Shown: positions 50,002 to 62,560 of the stretch, piece by piece
How positions within the stretch are numbered: the stretch's first letter is position 1
Layout: the number at the start of each line of letters is the position of its first letter
Source of the DNA: Microvelia longipes
Taxonomy: Eukaryota; Arthropoda; Insecta; Hemiptera; Veliidae
Reading direction: 5' to 3'
DNA: 64,000 bases
Assembly: GCA_018340805.1 (NCBI GenBank)
Contig: JACMZG010001908.1
Location: 13,778,687 to 13,842,686, forward strand
Notes under the pieces: generated by a model
What the model was told of the DNA's origin: nothing
What the model saw: the letters and a program-made list of their open reading frames with translations, nothing else
Databases searched by the model: none
Program-made: the position numbers and the translations under genes

Positions 50002-51745
50002 GTAAATCTTTATGCTTTGCTGCCTGTTTATTCCAATGATATATTTATATACCAATATATCATCGAATATGATGTCTCTTATATGATCGAATAACAGACG
50101 AATTTAGAAGAGGAAGGGAATTAATCTATCTTGCTTAATTCAATTAAGTCGACACACCAGCTAAAAATATGCTGAAGATTACTGTGCAATGGAGTTCCTT
50201 TAGTTTATGAGCCCGACCCCTTAATAGTTTAGCATGTAAAATATGGTAACCGTTACATGTGTCGTAATATAAACGGCACCTTAAGCTGATAGTTTTAAGC
50301 CTGTGCGAATGTAGATACTCCCTAAATTCAGAACCCTGGAAAGTAGCTATATTACAATAATTGTAGTAAACAATTTACTCTATAATCAAGGGAATTTTTC
50401 TGTAAAGCACATGTTGGTCAATACAAATTTTTAAACGGGATCATAAAGTATAGAATGTTAGCATATTAGGGAGTTAACAAAAATGGTCCTACGGTTTGGC
50501 TCCTTTTGTCACCCCTATTGGTGTGGCACAACTAGTAATCTGTAACTAGGTGATTTTTCACCTTCTCATTAATATCCCACTATCACTTCCATTTGAGTGT
50601 TTATTTTAAAGGTTTCTAAGTAAATGTATTTTAAGTTCGAAGTCAAGTAAGAGTGAAATGATTACGATCCCCTTTTGACCGTACTTATCATGGCTAAATT
50701 TATCTTTATTTTTCATCCTCAATTGAACACTCTCGGAAAGATGCCTGCCGACAGATGAGTAATGGGTTCGGAGGCACAATAACTTGCCCCTTATGCCTCA
50801 CTCGCATCGAGACCTATTAGAACCCTTTCAATTGAATGGGAAAGCCCTTTTTTCTTACTTGGATACACTTTGCATTTCGCTATATTGTATTTTTTCAAAT
50901 GTATCACGAAAAATCTTTTCGTTTCTACAAAATCTCCCAATTCCATTTTGATAGCATGACTGAGCAAAAAATAATCTCTATCTCTCAATTTATATTTATT
51001 GTAGAACCAGAATCCTCTGTATCGAGGCATTTTCAATTTACAGAACTTGTATTACTCCTGACTTTTTAAATTTTGCAAATTTCAAGACTTTGGTTTACGT
51101 CTGCCAATATTATTCTATCTCTTTTCCGTTTATAAAAGTTAGAATGAAAGAAATGTAACTCTTTACTGTTCCATTAATCTAAATGGAACATGTCTGCATT
51201 CATGATGGCCTTTATTTTTTAAAGCCATTCTAAAACAAGATTCTTTTTTTTTTGCGGTAGTACGTAATTGAGCACTTTATTGGACCGTTTTAGGATGAGA
51301 AGCCAATCATTATTGTATAGGAGGTTATTTAGTACTTTTCACCTCCGAGGACAATAATGAATGTAAAAAAACTCCTAGGACGTAAAAGTAATTCATATGT
51401 TGCCGCCATTACTGTAATGTAGCGTGTTCAAAAAAACAATCTGTGTTAAACCTTCATGAGCTTTATTTAAAAACGTTTATTTTGTTTCTGTTTTTGTTCG
51501 CAGACTAATTTTTTTTTCGTTTTTAAAAGGTGTTCTAATTGACAATTTTTGTGTGTTTATTTGTAAAGCTTTACATTTTTGAGTAAAAGTGTGAAGCTAT
51601 GGATGAATTTAATGACGGCGATAATATGGAGTTAATAATAATTGGTCGTTTTTTTCAATTAAGTATATAGCGCAGTTTAATGAGTGCTATTTTTTGATTT
51701 TTTTTAATGAGTGCTTTATTTAATGAGTGCTACCTAAAACAAAAT
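50002..51745. other. Next NCS intron, unique sequence
   Basis: Begins with donor GTAAAT. No repeat or exon recognised. Two overlapping open frames at 50791-51069 have no domain and are not supported. Confidence 0.6.
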
Positions 51746-51748
51746 AGT

Positions 51749-51868
51749 GTATGCCATCCGGCTGAGAATGTCTTTATGTCTTGGCAATTTTTCCCGACTC
51801 GCTTCGCTCGTCGGTAAATCTAATTGCCGTGACATAAAGACACACTTCTCAGCCTTATGGCATAAATA
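51749..51868. repeat. 120-bp hairpin repeat
   Basis: TATGCCATCCGGCTGAGAA pairs with TTCTCAGCCTTATGGCATA, and GTCTTTATGTC pairs with GACATAAAGAC. The apex is a second stem around CCGACTCGCTTCGCTCGTCGG-like sequence (51793-51813). Looks like a miniature foldback. Confidence 0.85.
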
Positions 51869-52429
51869 ACTATTTTTTAAATTGACTGTACAATAGTATT
51901 TTTACTTATTTTTACGCTTCTTAGAGCTCTATTCAAAAACTTTTATTCGCTTCTTCAGAGCTCTATCCGGTCAATACTTTGATTTCTGTAATCACTGAAG
52001 TGATGCGTTCGAAGAAATCGATTTTTTGATCAATTATTTTGAATTTAAGCGGACTAAAATTATACACTCTTAAAAACCCTAAATATGACGAAAAAAGTAT
52101 TAAGTGACAACTAAAAACTTTTAAAGTTTTGTTGATATAAAGTAACCCATTTCTAGAAAGTTTGGGAAAATTAACTAACGAATGCCACCTCTAGAATAAG
52201 TAAATTTCTGGAGAAAGAACTTCATCTAAAGAAAGTAAACTTGGAATAAAGGTTTCAACTTCAAATTGTTTGTGTTAGTGTTTTAAGGACTTAGTATAGT
52301 AGTTTTGTTGGTATGGTAAAGTTTCAAGTATTAAGTATGTTTGTTGTATGAGTTTAATGGAATAAGCGTAATAAGTAAGTTTGTTATTGTGGATTAAAGG
52401 AGTAAGCGTTCTCAGTAACTTTGCTAAAG
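51869..52429. other. Intronic sequence, no feature recognised
   Basis: Nothing supported; low-complexity GTAAG-type words increase toward the satellite. Confidence 0.5.
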
Positions 52430-53205
52430 AAGTTGAATGTAGTAAGCGTAAGGTTTGTTTTAGGAGTTAATGATTGTAAGCCTACTTAGTAAGCTCGCTG
52501 TAGGAGTTTAAAGGACGTAGCGTAATTATTTGGTTTGTTATTGGAATTAATAGGAGGAGCCTACATTTAGTTGCTAATAGGAGGAAGTTAACTAAGCATT
52601 AATAAGCCTACATTAAGTTGCTATAGGAGTTAAAATGAGTAAGCGTGATTAGTTGGTTTGTTATTGGAATTAATAGGAGGAAGCCTACATTTAAGTTTGC
52701 TATAGGAGTTAAAATGAGTAAGCGTGATTAGTTGGTTTGTTATTGGAATTAATAGGAGGAAGCCTACATTTAAGTTTGCTATAGGAGTTAAAATGAGTAA
52801 GCGTGATTAGTTGGTTTGTTATTGGAATTAATAGGTGGAAGCCTACATTTAAGTTTGCTATAGGAGTTAAATGAGTAAGCGTGATTAGTTGGTTTGTTAT
52901 TGGAATTAATAGGAGGAAGCCTACATTTAAGTTTGCTATAGGAGTTAAAATGAGTAAGCGTGATTAGTTGGTTTGTTATTGAATTAATAGGAGGAAGCCT
53001 ACATTTAAGTTTGCTATAGGAGTTAAAATGAGTAAGCGTGATTAGTTGGTTTGTTATTGGAATAATAGGAGGAAGCCTACATTTAAGTTTGCTATAGGAG
53101 TTAAAATGAGTAAGCGTGATTAGTTGGTTTGTTATTGGAATTAATAGGAGGAAGCCTACATTTAAGTTTGTAATAGGAGTTATAAGGAGTAAGCGTAATT
53201 TGTTG
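52430..53205. repeat. 79-bp satellite array
   Basis: About seven well-conserved units (52600-53200) containing GGAGGAAGCCTACATTTAAG, TAGGAGTTAAAATGAGTAAG and GTTTGTTATTGGAATTAATA, preceded by diverged shorter units from about 52430. Some units lack one base. A 206-codon - strand frame runs through the array only because the unit lacks stops. The array ends in an inverted GGTTTGATAACAAACC hairpin. Confidence 0.93.
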
Positions 53206-53261
53206 GTTTGATAACAAACCAACAAATCAACTCCTATAAAGGAGTTAATATAATATAACAA

Positions 53262-53520
53262 ATGGTAATGTATGGAGTAACACAGGGCTCTGTTGCTGGA
53301 CTTATACTCTACCTGATATATTGCTATAATTTGCCGCACTCTAGTCATAAGTATGTAAGATTTGCAGAAAATACTGAACACCTTGTAAGAGATGTCAATT
53401 GAAAGCAAATGTTAATAAAGAAAATGGCAGTCATTAAACATGCTGAGGATTGGTTTCCTACCCAATCTTTAACTCTGAATGAAACTAAAAGTCAAGCTCT
53501 TATACATTCATGAAAAGACT
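53262..53520 (+). pseudogene. LINE (CR1/Jockey-type) reverse-transcriptase remnant
   Basis: One + frame reads YGVTQGSVAGLILYLIY, corresponding to the GVPQGSVLGPLLF.IYI box. It is followed by NLPHSS, then RFAENTEHLV where the catalytic FADDT box should be, then a stop, then AEDWF and LTLNETKS, corresponding to the WF..N.L.LN..KT block. Both catalytic aspartates are replaced (FAEN) and there is an in-frame stop, so it is dead. It starts about 55 bp after the 79-bp satellite. Confidence 0.82.
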
Positions 53521-53930
53521 TTAATGGTGACTCTTTGGTGTTAAATTAGACCCATTTTTGACTTGGTAAAAGCATTTCTTGCCAATAAACTCTCATCAGT
53601 TTTATTTTTATTTTATTGTTATTACCTATCGAAGGTTAGAGGTACCTATAGGAGGTGGTACCTATAAAAGGTTGGAGGTACCCGTAGGAGGTTAGAGGTA
53701 AAGTCGGTAAAGATACTTATAAGAGGCTTTACCACTTATAAGTCGGTAAAGACCAACTAATTATTTAGTGGTAGTCTATATATATGTACAAGTGAACCAA
53801 TATGTCGTATATGATACCAACGATATGTCATGTATTATACATCATTGTATCAAGCACGTATAGTATCATTAAATATTCAGAAGTGCATTGGTTTACATTT
53901 CAATTGCAAAAGTGGCTTAACTTAGTACTC
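53521..53930. other. Sequence between LINE remnant and MITE
   Basis: Possible LINE 3' flank. Short GGTACCTATAGGAGGTT-type direct repeats at 53625-53760. Nothing else supported. Confidence 0.45.
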
Positions 53931-54240
53931 TAAGGCCCGTATTCAGAATGATCAAAAGTTTCAAAAAAAATCTCTCCTAGGTTTTCCTAGGTGTTCCTAG
54001 CTTTTCCTAGCTTCTTCTAGCTTTAGTGTCCATTTTAGAACATTTTTAACCGTCCCTAGGGCTAGGAAGAGATCTCTCCTAGGTTTCTCCTAGCCTTTCC
54101 TAACTTTGCACCTTAAATTCTAGAAAGGCTAGGAAAAAGCTAGGAACAACCTAGGAAGATCCAAGGTAGGTAGAGAGGTACCTTAAATCGTCCCTAGATT
54201 GTCTCTAGTCATTTTTTGTTCTATTTTAATAATTGTTTTT

Positions 54241-54660
54241 GAGCTTAAAATCCGTTTTGGGTAAACAAGAGTGGTTGAGGGTGAAAATTCTTTTGGTTGT
54301 CACCCCCTTATAAATTTGGGGTGCTAACCCCAAAAAGTCAAATTTTTTATTGCTCCAAACAACTTCTTTTGACCTGAAACGGATTTCGAGCTAATAAAAA
54401 AATTTTTTTGGTCGGCTCCCCCTTATACATTTTGGGGTGCTGCCCCAAAAAGTCTAATTTTTTTATTGCTCCAAACAACTTCTTTTGATCTGAAACGGAT
54501 TTTGAGCCCTTATAATTTTTTTTTTGGCTCCCCCTTATAAATTTTGGGGGTTTCCCCCCAAAAAAACAAAAATTTGTTTTGATTTTGACCTGAAACGGAT
54601 TTTTGCGCCAGTAAAAACATTTTTTGGACGGTCCCCTAATAAATTTTGGGTACCACCCCC
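54241..54660. repeat. About 115-bp tandem repeat, 4 units
   Basis: Units with GACCTGAAACGGATTT, CCCCCTTATAAATTTTGGGG and TTGCTCCAAACAACTTC. Each contains a CCCCAAAA-type inverted pair. Confidence 0.85.
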
Positions 54661-54952
54661 GGAAAATTACAAAAAAATTACCGGAATTTCATTTTATTAG
54701 TATCAAATGTTCAGAAATGACGCAAAGGTTTGCTCCAATAAATCTAAAGTTACTGTAAAAATCACATATTGGTAATATGATGACCATACATACCAGACGA
54801 TTAACAACATAATAATTGGGTATTCAAACTTCCAGTTGTCAACTTAGTGGGGATGTAACGAATTTTATCGTGATAGCTCCATACGAAGCTGAGTTAATCA
54901 AAGTGATGTATTGGTGAAATGCACCAGTGCAGGGTGTAATGCACCACCCTGT
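54660..54952. mobile_element. Fragment related to foldback A
   Basis: AAAATTACCGGAATTTC and TTAGTATCAAATGTTCAG resemble the repeat unit of element A. The right end CACCACCCTG followed by TA is the same terminus as elements A and B. The left terminus is absent. Confidence 0.55.
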
Positions 54953-56741
54953 ATATCTTCTTCATGAGCACTATGTTAATCGTCGTGAAAGTGTGACGTC
55001 ACAAAATACATATTGGCTCATATCAAAACAAAATGAAACAAAGGATCCTGTTATTTATTTTTTGTGATCCTAAAGTGACCAATAGCATTGCTTTATTATG
55101 TAAACAAAGAAACATTCTGCAACAAAACGTAACTTCCGTGGCGTATTTATATTTGATATGGTCGATTATATACCCGAAGCAAATTTTTTACATTCCATTT
55201 ACATTTTTTAATTTTTTGTTAAGCTATAACAAATGTTTTTCCCTAAGCAATAGGCTTATGAATACTATAAAAATACACACAGTTCACGACGTAAAGAAAA
55301 TCGTGATCTCTACGTTCACAACGTATGAACTCAGAGATGTTTAATGCTGATTTGATTAGAAAGATCAGCTAAGTAACAATCATAACGGGATAGTAAGCAT
55401 TGTTTACATTATGTTGGTAGAGTAAACATTATACTTATTGATGTATCCCCATTAAAATGTGGGATTCAAAACTCTGCCTTAACGTGGTAGTGTTGTATAT
55501 TCCCATCTAGAATGAAGTAGAGCTGTTAACTGTTTTGAAAATCCCCGTTTTGAGCGACCGCCTTCTTGATTGCTAACCTTGCAATAAATGCAATCAAATA
55601 TTATAAATGGAAAGTATCATAAACTTGATGAAACCTTATAGAAATAAATAAAATAATACTAGTGCTGAGTATATTTTATTGAGTATATAATTATTACTGG
55701 AAAGTTCTAAACTAAACTAAATAATTACGGGTAAATTGGCTAACTTATAAAGGTAAACAAGACTGAAAAGTATATTATACATTTTGTTTGTTTTGTGTAT
55801 TTTAAACTGTTCACAATATCAACCGCTTTTAAAACGCCTAAAACGAACTAATTGCTACGTAAACTAATCTGACTTTACGTGATACGACTTTATAGATCAG
55901 TGTGAAAAATGGAAGTACCAACTGTAGGGTTTATACAACCCTATAATATGATGATATTTATGTCAAATATAATAATTCTCCCTATAAACTTACAATTCAA
56001 AATGTTGCACCCATACACTCTACGAAAGTTTAACCTGTTTTATTATCACTAACTATGTTATTGTAAAAACATTTAAATAGTACATTAATGACATATAATG
56101 ATTTCTTCATAAGTGAAAATAAAATGCAAATCATTCTCTAGATTCAAACCTTCACTGGGTCAAGGTCACGCACTTTCACATTAGATATACTTTAAAATAT
56201 TCGGCAACTTTAAATAAGTTTGTATTTTAAGGGAGTTTATTCTGTGCCAGGTTTGTTTACAAATCATTTGTTTATTTTTGTAGAATATCTCAATATTATT
56301 AGTTTACAGTTCTCTACTAGTAGCGCTAGTTGTCAAAAAATGTCTGTTACGTAAAATTGAGGTTCAAATTATTGTAAAGATAAATAATAAAATTAAGTTA
56401 TAATTAACTCTAATGTAAGTTTTTATTCTATTTTTGTTATATTAACGTTTTAGCACGAATAAATTTACGTAAATCATTTCTAGGGTTGATTTTTTAAAAG
56501 CTAGGAGAAGGCTAGAAGAAGCTAGGAACAACCTAGGAGAGATTTAAAAAAATGATTCTGAATACCGCTAGGCCTAGGAGAAAGTTAGGAACAACCTAGG
56601 AGAAGGCTAGGAACAACCTAGGAGAGATTTTTTTAAAATGATTCTGAATACGGGCCTAAATGTCTATTTTGTAGTCCTCTTTGTAATCGCTGCATGAAAT
56701 TCAAAATTTCCACTGTGTGTGTGAGGTGGGTTGGTCTATTG

Positions 56742-57253
56742 CAAGGATCTTGAATGAAGGGGATGACGCACTAACTCGTTTTGCCTACAAAAAAGTGACC
56801 CCATCGAAAACCAAAAAAATAGAGAAATTCAACACGAAACACGGCGTCAAAAAACAACTGCACATGCTTAGTACAAACTGCGCATGCTTCCAATTCTTAT
56901 AACAGCGCAGGTATTAATTTTAGAGGCAAACTTACCTCTCAATGGTTTCCATTGTTTATTGCTTGAGAAAGTATAAATACGCTTAAAATTCACTCACTGA
57001 AGTGGGTTAGTATAGTCCAAAATTTAAAATTAAATAAGCTCGAATGACTTAACAAGAACCACAAATGTAACAATCACGAGAAAAAAAGTTGAGAAGCAAA
57101 CTCGACAACCTTGCTACATAACCTGCATTTTGGCACCTTTTTTTCATTATAACCAAAGGGAAGGTAAGTTTGCTCCTATTTCTCTATCTCATACAACTAC
57201 CATGGGGTGAGACTTTTTCCTTAATACGTCATCCCCTTTATTCAAGATCCTTG
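56742..57253. mobile_element. hAT-like MITE, copy 2 (8-bp TSD, reverse orientation)
   Basis: 512 bp with TIRs CAAGGATCTTGAATGAAGGG and the complement of CAAGGATCTTGAATAAAGGG. An 8-bp duplication GTCTATTG/GTCCATTG (one mismatch) lies at 56734-56741 and 57254-57261. Internal sequence is the complement of copy 1 at 2212-2765 throughout. The target is only 85 bp right of Harbinger-like MITE 2. Confidence 0.87.
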
Positions 57254-57544
57254 GTCCATTGTTATTAAACACACCTCCGTTTACCCTCGGCACATTACCG
57301 CCATACTTAACCGTAGCAGGTAGGACTTATTTAAAAAGCTTTTTTTGCATAGAACAATTTAAGATGTCTAGGTCTGTTATTATTGTGTTATTCCCTTCAT
57401 ACAAGAACTAAATAAATTTTCTAGGTATGCATAAAAAAGTTTATGATGTAGGAGGACCGTGGTTCACTACCTATACAAAGCTATTAGTTTTTATTACATA
57501 TTAACAATGTGAGGTAAATTATAACAACCTTTTCCCACATTTTA

Positions 57545-57735
57545 TATAAAAATGTTAACTTTTAAATGTTATTTACTTAAAAATGTTAACTTTTTAATGT
57601 TGTTTACTTAAAAATGTTAACTTTTAAATGTTATTTACTTAAAAATGTTTACTTTTTAATGTTATTTACTTAAAAATGTTTACTTTTAAATGTTATTTAC
57701 TTAAAAATGTTAACTTTTAAATGTTGTTTACTTAA
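57545..57735. repeat. 30-bp tandem repeat, about 6 units
   Basis: Units AAAATGTTAACTTTTAAATG then TTATTTACTT. Confidence 0.92.
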
Positions 57736-58554
57736 AAGATCACTTGTTTCTATGTACAGTCGGAATTCAATAAAAATATTCCTGAAATTAAGAGTTAGGA
57801 AGTCAACAAAAAAACCTTTATATATTTAAAACGGATTTTATTGAAACCATTATATTAGAACCCTTTATAAGTATTTTTTAATGAAATCGAAAGTTAAATA
57901 AAGAAATACGTGATTGAGACTGAATAATTGAACTCAATAATGGTTGCTATTCGGAATCAGCTAAGCGGAAAACCTATTTAATTGGTCAGAAGAAAATACT
58001 GGACAAAAAGTTGAAAAGAAATATTAAATTAAAATAAATTCGTAAAAGAGTTTTTTTAAAAATAATAGTAAATTAAAAATACCATTTTTTCCTCTTGAAA
58101 ACATAAATAAAAAATAGACTTAATAAATTTAAAATAACTAAGAGATATTAAATAGTAAAATTAATTTTATATGAATAAGTTAATAATACTTGATTTATTT
58201 ATAGAAAGAATATTTTTAAAAGGAAAAAAACAGTTAAGAGTTCTCCTTTGAAAATAACTGTAAATAGATGGTTTAATTTGCTGAAAATTAAAAATAAATT
58301 ATTTATGAATGAAATTAATTATTTTAAGTTTAAAAGGTTATTTTAATAATTTATATTTGTTTGAATAACAAATTTGGACTGGTCTCCGTAGTTTTTATCG
58401 TTGGATGGGACTTCGTATGTTCGTGGTTTCAATAAACACAAAAAATAATGTCTCATTATTAGTCAGCTTAGTGTGTTCTTTCCTAAAATTCTACTTTAAT
58501 TGACTTTTTTCTATCAATTTTAAAATAAAGTGAAAGAGGAAATATATGTAGAAC
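57736..58554. other. Very AT-rich intronic sequence
   Basis: Nothing supported. Confidence 0.6.
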
Positions 58555-58770
58555 AGTGTGTAACCTTTTTCTTTTCCTTATTTATACCGTAGGTATTTGG
58601 GGAAAGTGTTGTGTTTGCAAATAAAAATCCGAAACCAGTATAACACCGGAAATATCCGTTTCAGGTCTTTTTCAGAACTCCTGAGTAGTTTTCTCAAAGT
58701 TTTCTGTCTGTATGTGTGTGTATCTGTATCTGTTATCGTCGTGGCTCCCAGTGTATATCATTAGTTCAAT
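58555..58770. repeat. Tail repeat (same family as 18285)
   Basis: CTTTTCCTTATTTATACCG, GGAAAGTGTTGTGTTTGCAA, CCGTTTCAGGTCTTTTTCAG and GTTATCGTCGTGGCTCCCAG. It is the complement of the outer part of 5S-like repeat copy 1 (3620-3826). Confidence 0.65.
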
Positions 58771-59244
58771 GTTTAATAAAATGATTTGTGTGCGTTTTTT
58801 TAAAAAATGTAATAAATCGAAAGATAATCCATTTGTGTGAATTTGATAAAAATGTAACCTTAGTTTTCGTTTCAAATACGAACAATTTTAGTTTATTCTT
58901 TCCTTTCCTTATTTTAATTTTAGGGACTTTAAATCGTATTAAGGATGTAGTTAATCTTACCTAAAACCACTTATGTGGTAAAATACTTCTCGCCAATCTT
59001 GGTCCAAAAACTAGGGAATCAACTTTCTGTCCGCCAAGTCATGTCCGTATTGGTTGAGACTGTCATAGGCGTTTAAAGTGCAGTTGCTAGATTGCAATAG
59101 TTAAAGGGTCCTATTTACATTGAAGGCAATATCAGCTTCTTCTTCTTGGCAGCAAGCCAGCGGTGTGCACGAATTTTATAATTTTTGCTATNTTGTCCCT
59201 ACTGAAGTGATTCTGAAACCAGGTACTCTGGGTTTGAGAGACTC
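58771..59244. other. Intronic sequence, one ambiguous base
   Basis: Nothing supported; base 59192 is n. Confidence 0.55.
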
Positions 59245-60460
59245 GCATCCAAAGAAATTCGCCCGACATGCGGACCACCCGCGCCAGAATTTTTTCCTAG
59301 TTGTACAAACTAATATTTAGTAAAGAAAAAAACGATAAAAATTATCGGCCCTTCCAGGATGTGAAATACCCAGGTTACCCTGCAGTTTGAGTGGTGCGTA
59401 TTGACTCCGGACCCACTGCCATTCAACTCAAGAGGCCAAAAACAATTGAAAAGACATCCCCTACTTGCCTGACAAATTTAATTTTTTTTCAACGACTGTA
59501 CTTATGTTGGTTTTCAAATATTTTGTGGTTTTTTTTTTTCGACTTTTGGTAAACTTTATAGGTGCTATTATACAACGGACGAGGGTCGTAGTTAATCGTG
59601 CTTTCGGCCAACCGGTGATGCGATTTCGAAATATCATACGCTAGCGCAAGAGATTACGTGAAGGTATCGAAAGTAACAGATACGAACCGAGAGAAGCGTG
59701 GACTAGATGACTATAGCCGGCGCGAAATTTGATTTTGTTTTAATCGACCAGGTAATTTTTGGTTTTTGGTAATTTACAAATGGTGTTTTTTCGACTTTTT
59801 TGGTCACTTAGGAGTGGTCGTATCTGCGACTGTCGGTACCGGTTTTTATTTCGATTTCAGCATCTCAAAAACATACTAAATAATTGACAGCTTTTTCGCG
59901 TCGAAATAATGATTAACGACCTGAATTTTTTCCCGGATTTTTATTTGAAAAATATTGCTGACTCAGGCAAACCCGGGTTTTAGTGACGTCACAAAAACCT
60001 TGGTTTCAATAGGGTTTTACGTGTCCTCCCAAAAGTCTTGTTTTTGTACCCAAGTTTGGCTTAAAAATATATTAATCCCGTGCTCGAAAGATAGAGTTGT
60101 TTTACAAGAAGTTGGTCCTAGAATATACCATATATATAAGGTAATCATATATAGTATATATAATAAGATGTATGGTCACTAGCTATATATTATTATAGCA
60201 ATTAATACGATGTCATTACGTTAGAACACTAGTACGAGTTATGACAGTTAAGGTATATCAATATTCCGAAGTGCCGTGTGCTATATAGATAAGTATACAT
60301 ATAATATAAGTCCGCGAAATGGTAATTTGTTTCTCATTAGGGAACCTCCATGTAGACCCAGGGGATTTCTTAGTTGTCGTTGGTCCGAGGTTATCGGCGA
60401 ATTCCGCCATAGCTGGCCTTATCTCCTTTATTAATGCTAATGCCTGCTGTGGCGAGAACA
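59245..60460 (-). repeat. Composite repeat D, reverse copy
   Basis: Read on the - strand it follows the 43325-44244 copy: GCCATAGCTGG / GGCGGAATTC near 60400, a diverged TA-rich zone (60120-60310), GAGGACACGT..AACCC, TTTTTGTGACGTCAC, the GTCGATACGACC-type units, the B-box-like segment and the GGCGCGGGTGGTCCGCATG terminus at 59290-59245. Region 59540-59760 is not alignable and may be an insertion. Confidence 0.65.
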
Positions 60461-62149
60461 GTTAATCACCGAGCCGAACTGTGCGCAAACTCGAGATAGT
60501 CGCACGTGACATTGCTGTTTTATAAGTGAATTATAAGGTCACAAGTTTAATAATTTTTGTTTATTCTATCTTTTTTCGATTTTATATTAATTAATTTTTC
60601 GTTATCTTTAATTCTTTATACGTTCGAGCTTGAAAAATACCTAGAAACGCAAAGAGAGGGGAAAAATTAAATTATTTTGCGTTTTTTTTTTTTTTTCAAA
60701 AAAAAGGTTCTCATTTTTGCCATTTTTTTTTGGTTGTAATAAAATAAGAGTTAATGGGTTCTTCTTAAGAAAGAAATATTTTTTAAGAACAGAATGGTAA
60801 TAAAATATAAGATCTGGCTCAGCCAGAAGGGCTGTAAAAGCTCAACATAGCAATAATCTTAAGCAATTAAAAGCAAGCTTATTTTTTAATTGTTTCTTTT
60901 TTAAGCTAGATTATTCCTTGGTTTTAACATTTTTAATCTGAAATTACTAAAAGCATAAAACAAATAATTATTTGCAGTTATTTGATTTCAATCAAAGTTG
61001 ACTTTTTTTGCTTTGCAGGGGGGGGGGGGTGGGTTGGTATGGAGAGGGGGTCGTAATCTCTTTGTGTTATATAAAATATAATACATAGTGTTTGATAATA
61101 TTCGACTTTGACTATAGAGATATTATTGCTAAAGAGGCCCTATAGGTTAAATTTTAAAACATCGAAAAGTAACCTGATCACCTATAGGTTACTTATATAA
61201 TCAAATAATCAGTACAAAATTACATAAACTTATATAGGAGAATGTTTAGAATACAAATCAAAACACGAACAATGTGCGTGAAGCCATAATCAATTGGTTT
61301 ATAATAACCTTAACTCACTCTTGAAGTAGGTTTTAATGAGGTTACAACCAGAGCCCCTGAGAGCCCCTAAAAAGCATTGTTTATCAGGCCTCTCAATGTT
61401 TTGAGATAGGCTATGCCCCTCTTGTATATATCTCTATGACTTCTAATAATATCTAGTATATATCTCTATGGCAGTCTAATATAAGGTAATAATGCTTGTC
61501 AACATAAATCTTGCTAAATAATTTGGGCATTTCGGCCAACAGGGTATTCACTCTGCGGAAATTACCCTCTGGTGAGTTTGGCATCACATATGCTCCTACG
61601 AAAGTATTTTTTCATTATATGCCATTTAATTAAAGAGTCGGAGCAATTAGACTGGACGGAGCTGCCCATTCATTTTGGTGCGTAAATCAAGTGCTTTGCA
61701 CAATCATGGCGTAAGCATAATTCGGAGGCTAATTTCGTTCGTAATGTAATAGAGCAAGATTTTTTATTCATATCAAAAGCAAGATAAAAAAAATATGTCA
61801 AATATAGAGATAAGTGATTTAGTTTGATATAGTTCAAACAATAGCTTAATTACACAGTACCTGGAATATAGTACAAATAGAGATTTAGAGTCCATATTTT
61901 CTTTAAAATTGTATGGATGTTATTAAAATAAGCAATAGTTACTGAGTATGTCTCTTATTAATGCTATTCCTCATTTTTCATCCCAAGTGGACAAAGAGAT
62001 TCACCATGTAATTAGATTAATGTTGACGCAGCAATGGTTTTACCACCATCATACAGTATAATTACGTTACATTAGCCGGAGCTAATCAGTGTCTTAGTTC
62101 CAGAGTGATTATTTACCGATACATTTATGTAGTACCCATCGTGTACTAG
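60461..62149. other. Intronic sequence, no feature recognised
   Basis: G11 run at about 61019; otherwise AT-rich unique DNA. Confidence 0.55.
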
Positions 62150-62560
62150 TTAACAAAATGATATTTACCACAATATTATACGTGTAAGCCGAGAGAATGG
62201 TAGATAGTTACCATTGTTTATTATCCAATATTTAATAAGTTACCGGAATCGGGTGAAGAGTACCATGTTACCCAACTATTAATACTTATGTTACCCATGT
62301 GTCCTAGTATACCATTTTCCATATTAAATAAGTTACATTGGGTAATCAGTACCATTGTTTACCATATAATACGTTATACCCATGGTAATGAGTTTTATCC
62401 AGGTTTACCATGATTAATAGTTTACCATGGGTAATTGAGTTACCAATGATGTTTACCATCAAATTATAGTTATGTGGGTAATAGTTACATGTTTACCATT
62501 TATAGTTACTATAAGGTAACTATAATATGGTAAACATGTAATATGGGTAATAGTTACCAT
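62150..62560. repeat. Degenerate TTACCATGGGTAA repeat field
   Basis: Numerous imperfect words TTACCATTGTTTACCAT and GGTAATAGTTACCAT, self-complementary as a set. 62490-62540 contains a clear inverted pair around CTATAAGGTAACTATA. Confidence 0.75.

Larger units (their letters stand above)
53934..56656. mobile_element. PIF/Harbinger-like MITE 2 (TAA target duplication)
   Basis: TIR GGCCCGTATTCAGAATGATC and its complement, flanked by TAA at 53931-53933 and 56657-56659. Subterminal zones are dense in TCCTAGGTTTTCCTAGC on the left (53975-54180) and CTAGGAACAACCTAGGAGA on the right (56505-56630). The first 11 bp of the TIR match MITE 1 but the subterminal repeats differ. The 2.7 kb interior holds a tandem array (54241-54660) and a fragment with a CACCACCCTGTA end. 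A 103-codon open frame at 55033 has no recognised domain. Confidence 0.87.

Noticed and set aside
52600..53200. CRISPR-like array
   Set aside because: Units are contiguous with no unique spacers and the genome is eukaryotic; the same applies to the 26-, 30-, 37- and 41-bp arrays.
52788..53408. 206-codon - strand frame with protein repeats
   Set aside because: Runs through the 79-bp satellite; unit length is not a multiple of three and continuity depends on chance single-base unit differences.
55033..55344. 103-codon frame inside Harbinger-like MITE 2
   Set aside because: No helix-turn-helix, DDE or Myb-like motif; low-complexity composition.
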